Positions 15,506 through 24,137 of a DNA stretch of 64,000 nt are shown one piece after another. The translations under genes and the position numbers were made by a program. How positions within the stretch are numbered: the first letter of the stretch is position 1; every line of letters begins with the position of its first letter. The notes beneath the pieces were generated by a model. It saw only the letters and a list, made by a program, of their open reading frames with translations. It ran no database searches and was not told the origin of the DNA. Source of the stretch: 66-474 sp044464225 (GTDB lineage: Bacteria > Pseudomonadota > Gammaproteobacteria > Xanthomonadales > Rhodanobacteraceae); NCBI GenBank assembly GCA_044464225.1, contig JBIQLN010000009.1, positions 48,825 to 112,824 on the forward strand. The letters are read 5' to 3'.

Positions 15506-17503
15506 ATGCCAAGCAATCCCAGATTGAAGGCTTTAGTCGTTGCCATGGGCCTCGCCGCCGGATCGGCGGCCATTGCTGCAACGCCCCCCGCCGCCAACAC
15601 GGCGGTCGTCACGCAGGCGACGCGATTGCGGACCGGCGACTCGATCGTCGGACCGATGGCGCTCACCAAACCGATGCGGGTGACCATGTCACTGCATTGG
15701 CGCAACGAAGCGCAACTGAAGGCATTCATCGCCAATCCGCACCACAAGAACCTCAGCCACGCCGAGTTCATGGCCGAATACGGGCCGACCGTGGCGCAGG
15801 TGAACCAGGTCAAGGCGTTCATGCATAAACAGGGCTTCACCCACATCTCGGTGACGCCCGATAACCTGTTGGTGTCCGGCCAGGCAACGGTTGCAACCGT
15901 GCAATCGGCCTTCCACACCAGCATGGTGCACGTGCGCACGCGCAAGGGGCGGCTGGCATTCGCCAACGCCACGCCGGCACGCATTCCTGCCGCGTTGCAC
16001 GGCGTCGTGAATGAAGTGCTGGGCCTGCAGAACGTGCACAAGTTCCACGTGATGCCGGCCAAGCCGATGGCGTCGACGCAGGCGACGACCGGACACAACC
16101 CCTCCGACTTCGCCTCGATCTATGGCGCCGGCGGCACCGCGACCGGATCCTCGGTCAGCGTCGGCATCATCACCCAGGGCAGCATGAGCAACGTGCTGGA
16201 CGACTTCCAGACGTTCCTCGGCCAGAACGGTTACGGCAACATCCCGATGAACGTGGTGAAGGTGGACGGAGGCGGCTCCGACACCAGTGGCGACGCCGAA
16301 TGGGACATGGATAGCCAGGCCATCGTGGGGATCAGCGGCGGCGTGCAGGCCCTGTACCTGTACGACATCCCGCAGCTTTCCACGCAGGACCTGGTGGATG
16401 GTTTCAGCGAGGCCACCACCAGCGGCCAGGTCAGGGTCGTCAACGTCTCGATCGGCGGCTGCGAAAGCGGCAGCGAGACCAACGGCGCAGCCACCGGCGA
16501 CAGCGTCTTCCAGGAAGCCGACGCCGAAGGGGTCACGTTCTCGATCTCGTCGGGAGACTCCGGCGCCGACGAATGCGGTGACGGCGGCACGACCCCCAGC
16601 TGGCCCGCCGATTCGCAATACGTGGTCGCGGTGGGTGGCACCACCCTGAACACCAGCGGCACGACCTGGACGGGCGAAACCACCTGGAGTGGCACCGGCG
16701 GCAGCCCCAGCACCTTCGAGGCGATGCCGAGCTGGCAACAGGGCGTGGGCCAGAACGCAGGTCATTCCACGCGCGGCGTGCCCGACGTGGCCTTCGATGG
16801 AGATCCCAATTCCGGGGCGCTGGTGATCGTGGATGGTTCGACCGAACAGATCGGTGGTACCAGCCTCTCGTCACCGCTGTTCGTGGGCGTGTGGGCGCGC
16901 ACCCTGGCGGCGAATTCCAGCCTCGGCTTCGCGGCGCCGCTCGTTTATCAGGATGCTGCGTCGCATTACTCGTCCGATTTCCACGACGTGACCCAGGGCA
17001 GCAATGGTGGCGAATCGGCCGCGTCCGGCTGGGACTACACCACCGGTTTCGGTTCGATCAACATCGCGAGCTTCGTGGGCAACGTGGCCGGTGGCGGCGG
17101 ATCTTCACCGCCCCCGCCGCCGCCACCACCGCCACCACCACCGCCGCCGGGCAACACGTTCTCGAACAACACCCACTACGTCATCCCGGACAACGGCACG
17201 GCGACCAGCAGGATTTCGGTAACGGGTGAATCCGGAACCGCACCCTCCGACCTTCCGGTGCACGTGAACATCACGCACAACTGGTCGGGCGATCTGGAGA
17301 TCGTGTTGTACGCACCCAACGGGGCCTACGCGATCCTGCAATACCCGGACTACGACAACGACGGCAACATCGACAAGACGTACGACATCAATGCATCGTC
17401 GGTATCGAGCAACGGCACCTGGAAGCTCAAGGTGATCGATGACAACATCTGGGGCGATGGTGGCGATTACGGCACCTTGAACGGCTGGAGCATGACGTTC
17501 TGA
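15506..17503 (+). CDS. Secreted S53 (kumamolisin/sedolisin) peptidase with C-terminal P-domain
   Basis: 665-aa exported acid serine-carboxyl peptidase. Signal peptide at residues 1-26, then a pro-kumamolisin activation domain (about 30-185). The S53 catalytic domain follows with Glu265 and Asp269 (GDAEWDMDSQ), oxyanion Asp351 (SSGDSG) and nucleophile Ser453 (GGTSLSSP). The C-terminal calcium-site region has HDVTQGSNGG. A run of 14 prolines links it to a proprotein-convertase-like P-domain (about 560-665; VHVNITHNWSGDLEIVLYAPNG), likely a stabilising or secretion module. ATG 15506 is spaced seven bases from AGGAG; ATG 15503 directly before is an alternative. Paralogue of the gene at 18318. Confidence 0.92.
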   Translation: MPSNPRLKALVVAMGLAAGSAAIAATPPAANTAVVTQATRLRTGDSIVGPMALTKPMRVTMSLHWRNEAQLKAFIANPHHKNLSHAEFMAEYGPTVAQVNQVKAFMHKQGFTHISVTPDNLLVSGQATVATVQSAFHTSMVHVRTRKGRLAFANATPARIPAALHGVVNEVLGLQNVHKFHVMPAKPMASTQATTGHNPSDFASIYGAGGTATGSSVSVGIITQGSMSNVLDDFQTFLGQNGYGNIPMNVVKVDGGGSDTSGDAEWDMDSQAIVGISGGVQALYLYDIPQLSTQDLVDGFSEATTSGQVRVVNVSIGGCESGSETNGAATGDSVFQEADAEGVTFSISSGDSGADECGDGGTTPSWPADSQYVVAVGGTTLNTSGTTWTGETTWSGTGGSPSTFEAMPSWQQGVGQNAGHSTRGVPDVAFDGDPNSGALVIVDGSTEQIGGTSLSSPLFVGVWARTLAANSSLGFAAPLVYQDAASHYSSDFHDVTQGSNGGESAASGWDYTTGFGSINIASFVGNVAGGGGSSPPPPPPPPPPPPPPGNTFSNNTHYVIPDNGTATSRISVTGESGTAPSDLPVHVNITHNWSGDLEIVLYAPNGAYAILQYPDYDNDGNIDKTYDINASSVSSNGTWKLKVIDDNIWGDGGDYGTLNGWSMTF

Positions 17504-17533
17504 GGAAACCGGACCCACGCTCGCTTTGCAGGC

Positions 17534-17565
17534 CGGGGGTCGGCCGTTCGGCCGGCCCCCTTTTC
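17534..17565 (+). terminator. Rho-independent terminator after the first S53 gene
   Basis: GGGGGTCGGCC pairs with GGCCGGCCCCC across a GTTC loop (11-bp stem with one G-U pair), followed by TTTT. It ends transcription of the peptidase gene 31 nt after its stop. Confidence 0.85.
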
Positions 17566-17636
17566 CTGCGCCATGGCGGAGGCCCATTGACCGTCCATGG
17601 ATCGCTTGCGATGCTGTGCGGCACAGGAGAGTGGCG

Positions 17637-18050
17637 ATGCGTTGGCGCAAATACCGGGTGTTGTTCACGCTGTTCGTGCTGTGTCTCGCGTTCGATGCCT
17701 GGCTGTATGGATCGCTCGCACGTGAACCGGAAGTCGGGCCGGCAATCGCATCTTCCGCGCGCGCGAACGCACCGCTGCTGCACACCTACATCGTGCTCGG
17801 CGGACCACTGGCGCCCCACACCGGTGCTTTCGGCCAGCGCGTGGCCGACGCTGCCTTCGGCGACGCATATCCATCGATCACGGCCTCGCCGGCCACAGCT
17901 GCCAGCCAGTTGTTCACCCAGTCGCGCGGACCGTTGCGTGGCCTGCTTTTGATGTTGTATTGGGCAACGCCGGTATTGCTGGTGCTGGCACTCGCGTCAT
18001 GGGTGCTGCGCAGCCGGCCGACCCACTTGATGGGCGGCATCCGGCGCTGA
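17637..18050 (+). CDS. Small unrecognised membrane protein
   Basis: 137-aa protein with an N-terminal hydrophobic helix (residues 7-27, signal anchor or signal peptide), an extracytoplasmic central part rich in Ala/Ser/Thr, a second helix at about 103-122 (LLLMLYWATPVLLVLALASWVL) and a short basic tail. No family recognised. A near-ideal ribosome site (AGGAGA, six bases before ATG) supports the start at 17637; the open frame upstream overlaps the terminator. It sits alone between the two S53 genes, so it could be a functional companion of the exported peptidases or simply an intervening gene. Confidence 0.7.
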   Translation: MRWRKYRVLFTLFVLCLAFDAWLYGSLAREPEVGPAIASSARANAPLLHTYIVLGGPLAPHTGAFGQRVADAAFGDAYPSITASPATAASQLFTQSRGPLRGLLLMLYWATPVLLVLALASWVLRSRPTHLMGGIRR

Positions 18051-18086
18051 GATTTCCGGTCACCATCATCCTGCGCGGGCGGTGGT

Positions 18087-18101
18087 GCATTGCAGCGTGA
18101 C
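18087..18101 (+). promoter_or_regulatory. Element shared by the two S53 peptidase genes, copy 2
   Basis: GCATTGCAGCGTGAC, 14 of 15 identical to the copy at 15268 and at nearly the same distance from its gene. It is followed by CCGGAAAGAATACTGTTTC, reminiscent of CCGGAATTTACATTTGTTT behind copy 1. The intergenic sequence otherwise differs, which suggests constraint or recent duplication. Confidence 0.5.
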
Positions 18102-18317
18102 TTGCAGTCACCGGAAAGAATACTGTTTCTTGCCTTGTGCGCGTGAGGGCGCGCCCAGGTGGTCTGCAACGTCGAACTCGGCGTTCCGCGCATGCCTGTC
18201 CGGGCAGAGCGGGCAAAAACGCCAGGGGAGGTGGCATCCGGCACGGGTTTCCAGGCCGGGGCCGTGCGTGGATGTCGCGAGCTCGATCATCTTCGTGCAC
18301 TTCCTGAGGAGAACTCG

Positions 18318-19898
18318 ATGTCACACAAGTCGCATATGAAAAGTCTGGCGGCAGGCCTTGGCCTCGCCGCCGCCTCGCTGGCTTGCGCCGCGGCGCCTGC
18401 CGGTACCAGGCTGGTGGCGCGTGCCGCCGCGCTGCATGCCGGGGACATGGTGACGGGGCCAATGGCCCTTGCCCGACCCATGCGCGTATCGGTTTCACTG
18501 CAATTGCGCAACGAGACGCAACTGCGGGCCTTTATCGCCAATCCGAACCACCCCAACCTCACGCCCGCCCAGTTCACCGCCCAGTATGGGCCGAGCGAGG
18601 CCGAGGCGAATGCTGTCGCGACTTGGCTTACCCGGCATGGTTTCTCCGACGTGAGCATTTCGTCGAACCGCCTGCTGGTCTCGGCGACGGCGCCGGTGGC
18701 GGCCGTGCAGTCCGCGTTTCATACCAACCTGGTGCGTGTGCATACCCATGACGGCCGCAATGCTGTCGCCAACTCCAGCGACGCGTCGATTCCCGCCTCG
18801 CTGCACGGCGTCAGCGGGATACTGGGTCTGCAGACGGTGCATGTGCCGCACGTCATGAAGGGCAAACCCGGAGGCGGCGGCGGTTCCATCATTGGCCACA
18901 ATCCAACCAGCTTCCCGTCGATCTACGGCGGAGCCAGCCTGCCGACCGCCGCCGGTGTCACGGTAGGCATCATCACCAATGGCGACCTCGACCAGACGCT
19001 TTCCGATCTCGACACCTTCACTTCGCAAAACGGCCTGGCGGCGGTGACGACGCAGATCGTAAACACCGGTGGCACCGGTACGGATACCAGCGGCACGGCC
19101 GAGTGGGACCTCGACAGCCAGGATATCGTCGGCATGGCCGGCGGCCAGGTCGGCAAGATCGTGTTCTACAACATTCCGACTCTGGCGAATTCGAGCATGG
19201 TGGCCGACTTCAATACCGTCGTGAATGCGGACTTTGCCAAGGTCATCAATGTGTCGCTGGGCGAATGCGAAACCTCGGCCCAGGGCGACGGTTCGGCGGC
19301 CGCGGCCGACGCGATCTTCCAGCAGGCCGATGCACAGGGCCAGACGTTCTCGGTATCCACGGGCGACTCGGGTTCCAACGAATGCGGCCGGGGCGGTCCC
19401 AAGGGCACCACGCCGAGCTGGCCGGCCAGTTCGCCCTATGTGGTGGCCGTGGGCGGCACCACGCTGAACGCGACGACCACGGTCTGGCAGGGCGAGACCG
19501 TGTGGTCCGGTACGGGCGGGAGCGCCAGCACCTTCGAACCCATCCCGAGCTGGCAGGTCGGCGTGGGGCGGAATGCGGGACACACGACCCGCGGGGTGCC
19601 CGATATTGCGTTTGATGCCGATCCCAACAGCGGTGCCATCATCGTCGTCGATGGCAGTCCGGCGCAATACGGCGGCACCAGCCTGTCGTCGCCGCTGTTC
19701 GTGGGCTTCTGGGCGCGCATGATTGCCGCGAAGGGGACGGGCATCGGGTTTGCGGCACCGAAGCTCTATCAGTTGCCGGCTTCGGCCTTCCACGACGTGA
19801 CTTCCGGCAGCAATGGTGGCGAAAGCGCGGCGGCCGGCTGGGATTACTGCACCGGCTTCGGCAGCATCGTCATGAGCCAGGCGGCCGCGTCACTCTGA
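18318..19898 (+). CDS. Secreted S53 (kumamolisin/sedolisin) peptidase, short paralogue
   Basis: 526-aa exported serine-carboxyl peptidase. Signal peptide at residues 1-26, pro-domain at about 28-170, a Gly-rich linker (KGKPGGGGGS, 181-190), then the catalytic domain with Glu262/Asp266 (AEWDLDSQ), oxyanion Asp350 (STGDSG) and Ser455 (GGTSLSSP). It ends right after the calcium-site region (AFHDVTSGSNGGESAAAGWDYCTGFGS) and lacks the polyproline linker and P-domain of the paralogue at 15506. GAGGAG six bases upstream fixes the start. The two genes probably arose by tandem duplication followed by gain or loss of the P-domain. Confidence 0.92.
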   Translation: MSHKSHMKSLAAGLGLAAASLACAAAPAGTRLVARAAALHAGDMVTGPMALARPMRVSVSLQLRNETQLRAFIANPNHPNLTPAQFTAQYGPSEAEANAVATWLTRHGFSDVSISSNRLLVSATAPVAAVQSAFHTNLVRVHTHDGRNAVANSSDASIPASLHGVSGILGLQTVHVPHVMKGKPGGGGGSIIGHNPTSFPSIYGGASLPTAAGVTVGIITNGDLDQTLSDLDTFTSQNGLAAVTTQIVNTGGTGTDTSGTAEWDLDSQDIVGMAGGQVGKIVFYNIPTLANSSMVADFNTVVNADFAKVINVSLGECETSAQGDGSAAAADAIFQQADAQGQTFSVSTGDSGSNECGRGGPKGTTPSWPASSPYVVAVGGTTLNATTTVWQGETVWSGTGGSASTFEPIPSWQVGVGRNAGHTTRGVPDIAFDADPNSGAIIVVDGSPAQYGGTSLSSPLFVGFWARMIAAKGTGIGFAAPKLYQLPASAFHDVTSGSNGGESAAAGWDYCTGFGSIVMSQAAASL

Positions 19899-19922
19899 CA
19901 TCGGCGTTTCATCGGCGACTTC

Positions 19923-19951
19923 GAGCCCGGCATGTGCCGGGCTCCTTTTTG
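19923..19951 (+). terminator. Rho-independent terminator after the second S53 gene
   Basis: GAGCCCGGCA pairs with TGCCGGGCTC around a minimal loop, followed by CTTTTT. Located 25 nt after the stop codon; it also separates the peptidase gene from the convergent asparaginase gene. Confidence 0.9.
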
Positions 19952-19973
19952 GATCGAAGGAAGAAGCGGATCG

Positions 19974-20462
19974 CTACCGGGCTGGTTCGAAGCGGTTCGC
20001 CGCGCGATTCTTGCGCACGCACGCGGGATCCCAGATGCGGCCGTTCATGGCGATCCAGATGCCATGTTCGAGCGTCTGGACCGCGCCCACCGCGCAGCCG
20101 ATGTTGAAAACGGCATCCGAACCCTGGAAGCGGGCAGGATTCAGTGCCCCGGTCAGCACGATGGTCTTGCCGGCGATGCCGGCAAGCGCCCGCGCCGTTT
20201 CCACCATGGTGTCGGTCCCATGGGTGATCAGGACGTGCCGGTGCGGCTGTTTCTCGACGGTGTCGCGGATCGCCACACGATCCGCATCGGTCATCTCCAG
20301 GCTGTCCTTGCGCAGCACGGGAACCACGTCGAACTCGAACGCCACACCGAGTTGCGCGAGGATTTCTCCGATCTGCGGCGCGCCGATCTGGTAATCCGAC
20401 TTGGCGTCGAAGTAGACCTTGTCGATGGTGCCGCCGGTGGTGACGACCGTGAGGTGCTGCAT
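19974..20462 (-). CDS. Short asparaginase-domain protein
   Basis: 162-aa protein matching only the N-terminal domain of type I/II asparaginases. It has the first catalytic Thr motif (VVTTGGTIDKVY) and the second (LITHGTDTMVETA), both in place, followed by KTIVLTGALNPARFQGSDAVFNIG. Full-length asparaginases have about 330 residues, with the second domain helping to close the site, so activity is uncertain. Such short forms are widespread in proteobacteria, so it is probably not a recent truncation. Convergent with the S53 gene and divergent from yajC with about 180 nt between the starts. Confidence 0.82.
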   Translation of the reverse strand: MQHLTVVTTGGTIDKVYFDAKSDYQIGAPQIGEILAQLGVAFEFDVVPVLRKDSLEMTDADRVAIRDTVEKQPHRHVLITHGTDTMVETARALAGIAGKTIVLTGALNPARFQGSDAVFNIGCAVGAVQTLEHGIWIAMNGRIWDPACVRKNRAANRFEPAR

Positions 20463-20574
20463 CTGGCCGGTTCCTTCGGGGTTTTGCGGAACCCCGGATT
20501 ATCGCAGCGTGTCCAACCTGCGTCACGGCTCGGCCGATCAATGCCTTGCGGCGCATGCGCCGGACGGCCGCCCG

Positions 20575-20583
20575 TGGCATAAT
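20575..20583 (+). promoter_or_regulatory. Possible extended -10 promoter of yajC-secDF
   Basis: TGGCATAAT fits an extended -10 (TG-N-TATAAT with one mismatch), 60 nt before the yajC start. No convincing -35 at normal spacing. Confidence 0.35.
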
Positions 20584-20642
20584 CCGCTGTCTTTTGGGCA
20601 GACACGCCGCTGTTGCGGCCGCCCCACAACCGAGAGTCCCAC

Positions 20643-20969
20643 ATGTTTTCGACGCTTTTCGCCGCCGCTGCGGCGCCCGCCGCGGCGGGCGAACCGAACC
20701 CGATGTACTCGTTCGGCTTCCTGATCCTGCTGTTCGTGGTGTTCTACTTCCTGCTGATCCGTCCTCAGCAGAAGCGTGCCAAGGAGCAGCGCAAGATGAT
20801 TTCGGAACTCGCCAAGGGCGACGAAGTGATCGCGGCCGGCATCCTGGGCCGCGTGGAAAACGTCGGCGAGCATTTCCTCACTGTGGAAGTGGCCGACAAC
20901 GTGCAGATCCGGGTGCAGAAGGGCGCCGTCTCCAACGTGCTGCCGAAGGGCACGCTGAAATCTTCCTGA
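20643..20969 (+). CDS. yajC: Preprotein translocase subunit YajC
   Basis: 108-aa single-pass inner-membrane protein of the SecDF-YajC complex. Short Ala-rich N-terminus, one membrane helix (about residues 22-40, FGFLILLFVVFYFLLI), the signature RPQQKRAKEQRKM, then a small cytoplasmic beta domain (GDEVIAAGILGRVENVGEHFLTVEVADNVQIRVQKGAV). Start at 20643 follows the family; the frame before it is not conserved. First gene of yajC-secD-secF. The tgt and queA genes that often precede it are not here. Confidence 0.93.
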   Translation: MFSTLFAAAAAPAAAGEPNPMYSFGFLILLFVVFYFLLIRPQQKRAKEQRKMISELAKGDEVIAAGILGRVENVGEHFLTVEVADNVQIRVQKGAVSNVLPKGTLKSS

Positions 20970-21017
20970 GCACGCCGCCGGCGTGCCTTCATTCGCGCAG
21001 ACCACTTTTCCCGAACC

Positions 21018-22877
21018 ATGATCGACTTCCCCCGCTGGAAATACTGGCTGGTCGGCCTCGCAATGGTGCTCGGCCTGCTGTACGCCGCGCCCAATGCGTT
21101 CCGGCCGCAGCCCGCCGTGCAGATCGTGGCCAACCGCGATGCCAAGGTGGACACGGCCCTGCAAAAGAAGGTCGCGACCGATCTCGACAAGGCCAACGTG
21201 TCCTACGACGACATCTCGATCGAGAATGATCGGATGCTGGTGCGTTTCGCCAACACGGATGTGCAATTGCGCGGGTCCGACGTATTGCGGGTCGCGTTGG
21301 GGGATGACTACACGGTCGCACTGAACCTCGCGACGACGGTACCGGCGTGGCTGCAGAAGATCGGTGCGCATGCAATGCCGTTGGGCCTCGACCTGCAGGG
21401 CGGCGTGCACTTCCTGATGGCGGTGGACCAGAATGCGGTGCTGCGGAAACAGCAGCAGCGCTACCTGGACGACATCCGTTCCACGCTGCGCCAGAAACAG
21501 ATCCCCGTCGACTCGGTGTCGTTGAGTGGCGACGGCGTGCAGGCCGTGTTCAAGACGTCGGATGATCGTGATCGGGCCGCCGGCATCATCGGCAGCGATG
21601 CGACGGACCTCAACTTCTCGTACGGTCGCACCCCGGGCGGAGCCTATACGCTGCACGCCGATATCAAGCCGGAGGTACTGCAGAAGCTCGCGCAGACCAC
21701 CATCACCCAGAACGTCACCACCCTGCGCAATCGCGTCAACGCGCTGGGTGTATCGGAGCCCCTGATCCAGCAGCAGGGCCAGAACCGCATCGTGGTGGAA
21801 TTGCCGGGCGTGCAGGACACCGCCGAGGCCAAGCGGGTGCTGGGTGCCACCGCGACCCTGGAGTACCACGCGGACGATCCGAACGTGAACCCACAGGAGG
21901 CAGCGCGTACCGGCAACGTACCGCCGGACGCCCGCCTGTACTACATGAAGGACGGCACCCCGGTGGTGCTGAAGAAGCGCGTGATCGTGAGCGGCGACGA
22001 GCTGGTGGACGCCTCGTCCGGCTACGACCAGCAGACCGGGATGCCCAACGTCAACGTGACGTTGAACTCCGCTGGCGCGCGCAAGATGCTGGACTTCACC
22101 ACCGAGAACGTCGGCAAGCGCATGGGCGTCGTCTACATCGAGACCACCCCGGTGGTGAAGATCGTCGACGGCAAGGAAGTGCATTCTTCCAAGACCACCG
22201 AGACGGTGCTGAACAACGCGGTGATCCAGGGCGTGTTCGGAAAGAAGTTCCAGACCACCGGCCTGACCCAGCAGGAAGCGCAGACCCTGTCCCTGATGCT
22301 GCGTTCCGGCTCGCTGGCCGCACCCATGGACATCGTCGAGCAGAGCGTGATCGGCCCGAGCCTCGGCCAGGACAACATCCAGAAGGGCGAACGCGCGGTG
22401 ATCCTGGGCCTGGTCCTGGTGTTGCTCGCGGCGGCGATCTATTACCGGCTGTTCGGCCTGGTCGCCGACATCGCGCTGGTATTCAACCTCCTGATCCTGA
22501 TCGCGGTGATGTCGGCGGTTGGCGTGACGCTGACCATGCCGGGCATCGCCGGCATCGTGCTGACGCTCGGTATGGCCATCGATGCCAACGTGCTGATCTG
22601 CGAACGCATCCGGGAAGAACTCCGCAACGGATCGACACCGCTGGCCTCGATCCGGACGGGTTACGAGAAGGCGTGGTCGGTGATTCTCGATGCCAACGTT
22701 ACCCACTTGCTCGCCGCGCTCGGCCTGATCACGGTGGGGTCGGGAGCGATCCGGGGCTTCGGCGTCACGCTGTTCATCGGTATTTCGACTTCGCTGTTCA
22801 CCTCGGTGACCATGACCCACGCGATCACCGCGTTGATCCACGGCCGCCGCAAGAAGCTCAAGACACTTTGGGTATGA
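21018..22877 (+). CDS. secD: Protein translocase subunit SecD
   Basis: 619-aa inner-membrane protein of the RND superfamily that uses proton-motive force to complete Sec-dependent export. One N-terminal helix (residues 9-28), a large periplasmic P1 domain (about 30-440) containing GLDLQGGVHFLM, then five membrane helices in the C-terminal third, with the SecD signature GMAIDANVLICERIREELRNG. Length matches gammaproteobacterial SecD. Starts 48 nt after yajC and is followed after 43 nt by secF. Confidence 0.95.
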   Translation: MIDFPRWKYWLVGLAMVLGLLYAAPNAFRPQPAVQIVANRDAKVDTALQKKVATDLDKANVSYDDISIENDRMLVRFANTDVQLRGSDVLRVALGDDYTVALNLATTVPAWLQKIGAHAMPLGLDLQGGVHFLMAVDQNAVLRKQQQRYLDDIRSTLRQKQIPVDSVSLSGDGVQAVFKTSDDRDRAAGIIGSDATDLNFSYGRTPGGAYTLHADIKPEVLQKLAQTTITQNVTTLRNRVNALGVSEPLIQQQGQNRIVVELPGVQDTAEAKRVLGATATLEYHADDPNVNPQEAARTGNVPPDARLYYMKDGTPVVLKKRVIVSGDELVDASSGYDQQTGMPNVNVTLNSAGARKMLDFTTENVGKRMGVVYIETTPVVKIVDGKEVHSSKTTETVLNNAVIQGVFGKKFQTTGLTQQEAQTLSLMLRSGSLAAPMDIVEQSVIGPSLGQDNIQKGERAVILGLVLVLLAAAIYYRLFGLVADIALVFNLLILIAVMSAVGVTLTMPGIAGIVLTLGMAIDANVLICERIREELRNGSTPLASIRTGYEKAWSVILDANVTHLLAALGLITVGSGAIRGFGVTLFIGISTSLFTSVTMTHAITALIHGRRKKLKTLWV

Positions 22878-22920
22878 CGCCGCTGCAGGCAGCGTTTCGC
22901 CATCGAGACACGACCAACCC

Positions 22921-23883
22921 ATGGAAATCTTCCACCACGATCTCAACATCAACTTCCTTGGCATGCGCAAGGTCAGCATCGCCATTTCGGCGATCCTGCT
23001 GATCGTGTCGGTGTGGGCGATCACCGTGAAGGGCCTCAATTACGGCCTCGACTTCACCGGCGGCATCCTGCTCAACGTGACCTACGAGAAGCCTGTCGAT
23101 GTCGGTGACGTGCGCAGCGCGCTCACCAGGTCCGGGTTCGATCATGCGGTCGTGCAGAGCATGGGCGGCACGCGCGAAATTTCCATTCGCCTGCAGCCGC
23201 CGAAGGAAACCGGCGCCAAGCAAAGCCCCGACGAGGTCGCGGGTGCGGTATCCAAGCGCGTGATGGCTGCGTTGCAGGCCTCCAATTCGGGTGCGAAGCT
23301 GGCCAAGCCACCCGACTTCGTCGGTCCCGAGGTCGGGCAGGAACTGAAGACCAGCGGTATCTACGCCGCGATCGTGGTGATCATCGGCATCATGATCTAT
23401 TTGTGGGCGCGGTTCGAGAAGCGGTTCGCTTTCGCCGCGGTGGCCAGCGAAATCCACGACACGGTGATCACGGTGGGCATCATCGCGCTGGTGCAGCGCG
23501 AGTTCGACATGACGGTGCTGGCATCGATCCTCGCGGTGATCGGTTATTCCATCAACGACAAGGTCGTGGTGTTCGATCGCGTCCGCGAGCTGTTCCGCGT
23601 GGCGCGCAAGGCCGATACCCCCCAGATCCTCAACCGCGCCATCAACAACACCCTGTCGCGCACCATCATCACCTCGGTGTTTACCGCGATCACCATGGCT
23701 TCGCTGTGGCTGTTCGGCGGCCCGGCCGTGCACGGTTTCGCAATCACCATGTTGATCGGTATCCTGGTGGGCACGCTGTCGTCGATCTTCTTCGCCAGCC
23801 CGATGCTTTTGTGGCTGGGTGTTTCGAAGAAGGACCTGATGCCCGTGACAAGGGACAATCCGGAATTGGCCCGCCGGCCGTAG
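22921..23883 (+). CDS. secF: Protein translocase subunit SecF
   Basis: 320-aa partner of SecD. Membrane helix at 18-36, periplasmic domain with LNYGLDFTGGILLNV, then five helices, including the family segment VIGYSINDKVVVFDRVRELFR. It forms the second half of the SecDF channel. Last gene of the operon; a hairpin repeat begins directly after its TAG and may shape the 3' end of the mRNA. Confidence 0.95.
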   Translation: MEIFHHDLNINFLGMRKVSIAISAILLIVSVWAITVKGLNYGLDFTGGILLNVTYEKPVDVGDVRSALTRSGFDHAVVQSMGGTREISIRLQPPKETGAKQSPDEVAGAVSKRVMAALQASNSGAKLAKPPDFVGPEVGQELKTSGIYAAIVVIIGIMIYLWARFEKRFAFAAVASEIHDTVITVGIIALVQREFDMTVLASILAVIGYSINDKVVVFDRVRELFRVARKADTPQILNRAINNTLSRTIITSVFTAITMASLWLFGGPAVHGFAITMLIGILVGTLSSIFFASPMLLWLGVSKKDLMPVTRDNPELARRP

Positions 23884-23920
23884 GTTGGACTGATGCCGGC
23901 TTCCCAGGCGGAAACTCAAC
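23884..23920. repeat. Extragenic hairpin repeat, degenerate copy
   Basis: Begins at the base after the secF stop. GTTGGACTGATGCCGG aligns with GTTGGGCTGATCCCGG at 4328, and the far arm ends GGAAACTCAAC. GCC/GGC and GTTG/CAAC still pair, flanking GA on both sides. Less regular than the copies at 4328 and 24043. Confidence 0.5.
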
Positions 23921-24042
23921 GTCAGGCGCCTGACGAGCTGGAGCAGCAACGGCGGCTCTCGTAGGTTGGCGGAGGCGCAGCGAGGCCCGACGACAGACGC
24001 GGTTCGACCGCGCGACGCCGAGGTTCGCGTTTCATGGGGACG

Positions 24043-24080
24043 GTCGGGTTTCTCCCGGATCAAGTCCGGGATCAACCGAC
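24043..24080 (-). repeat. Extragenic hairpin repeat, minus-strand copy
   Basis: Read on the minus strand: GTCGGTT, GA, TCCCGGA, loop CTTGA, TCCGGGA, GA, then AACCCGAC. The same architecture as at 4328 with changed but still complementary arms (GTTGGGCT/AGCCCAAC there; GTCGGTT/AACCCGAC here with one bulge). It lies in the 254-nt gap between secF and rapA. Confidence 0.65.
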
Positions 24081-24137
24081 CCACGGACTTCATGCCATGT
24101 CGGGCTGACCGGGAGCACGCACCGGCTTCAGCCAGAC

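Noticed and set aside
17108..17149. Short tandem CCG/CCA repeat mistaken for a repeat array
   Set aside because: It is the in-frame polyproline linker of the first S53 peptidase, not a CRISPR or extragenic repeat.
20538..23039. 833-codon minus-strand frame opposite yajC-secD
   Set aside because: Antisense to conserved SecD; His/Gln/Arg-rich with no signal or motif.
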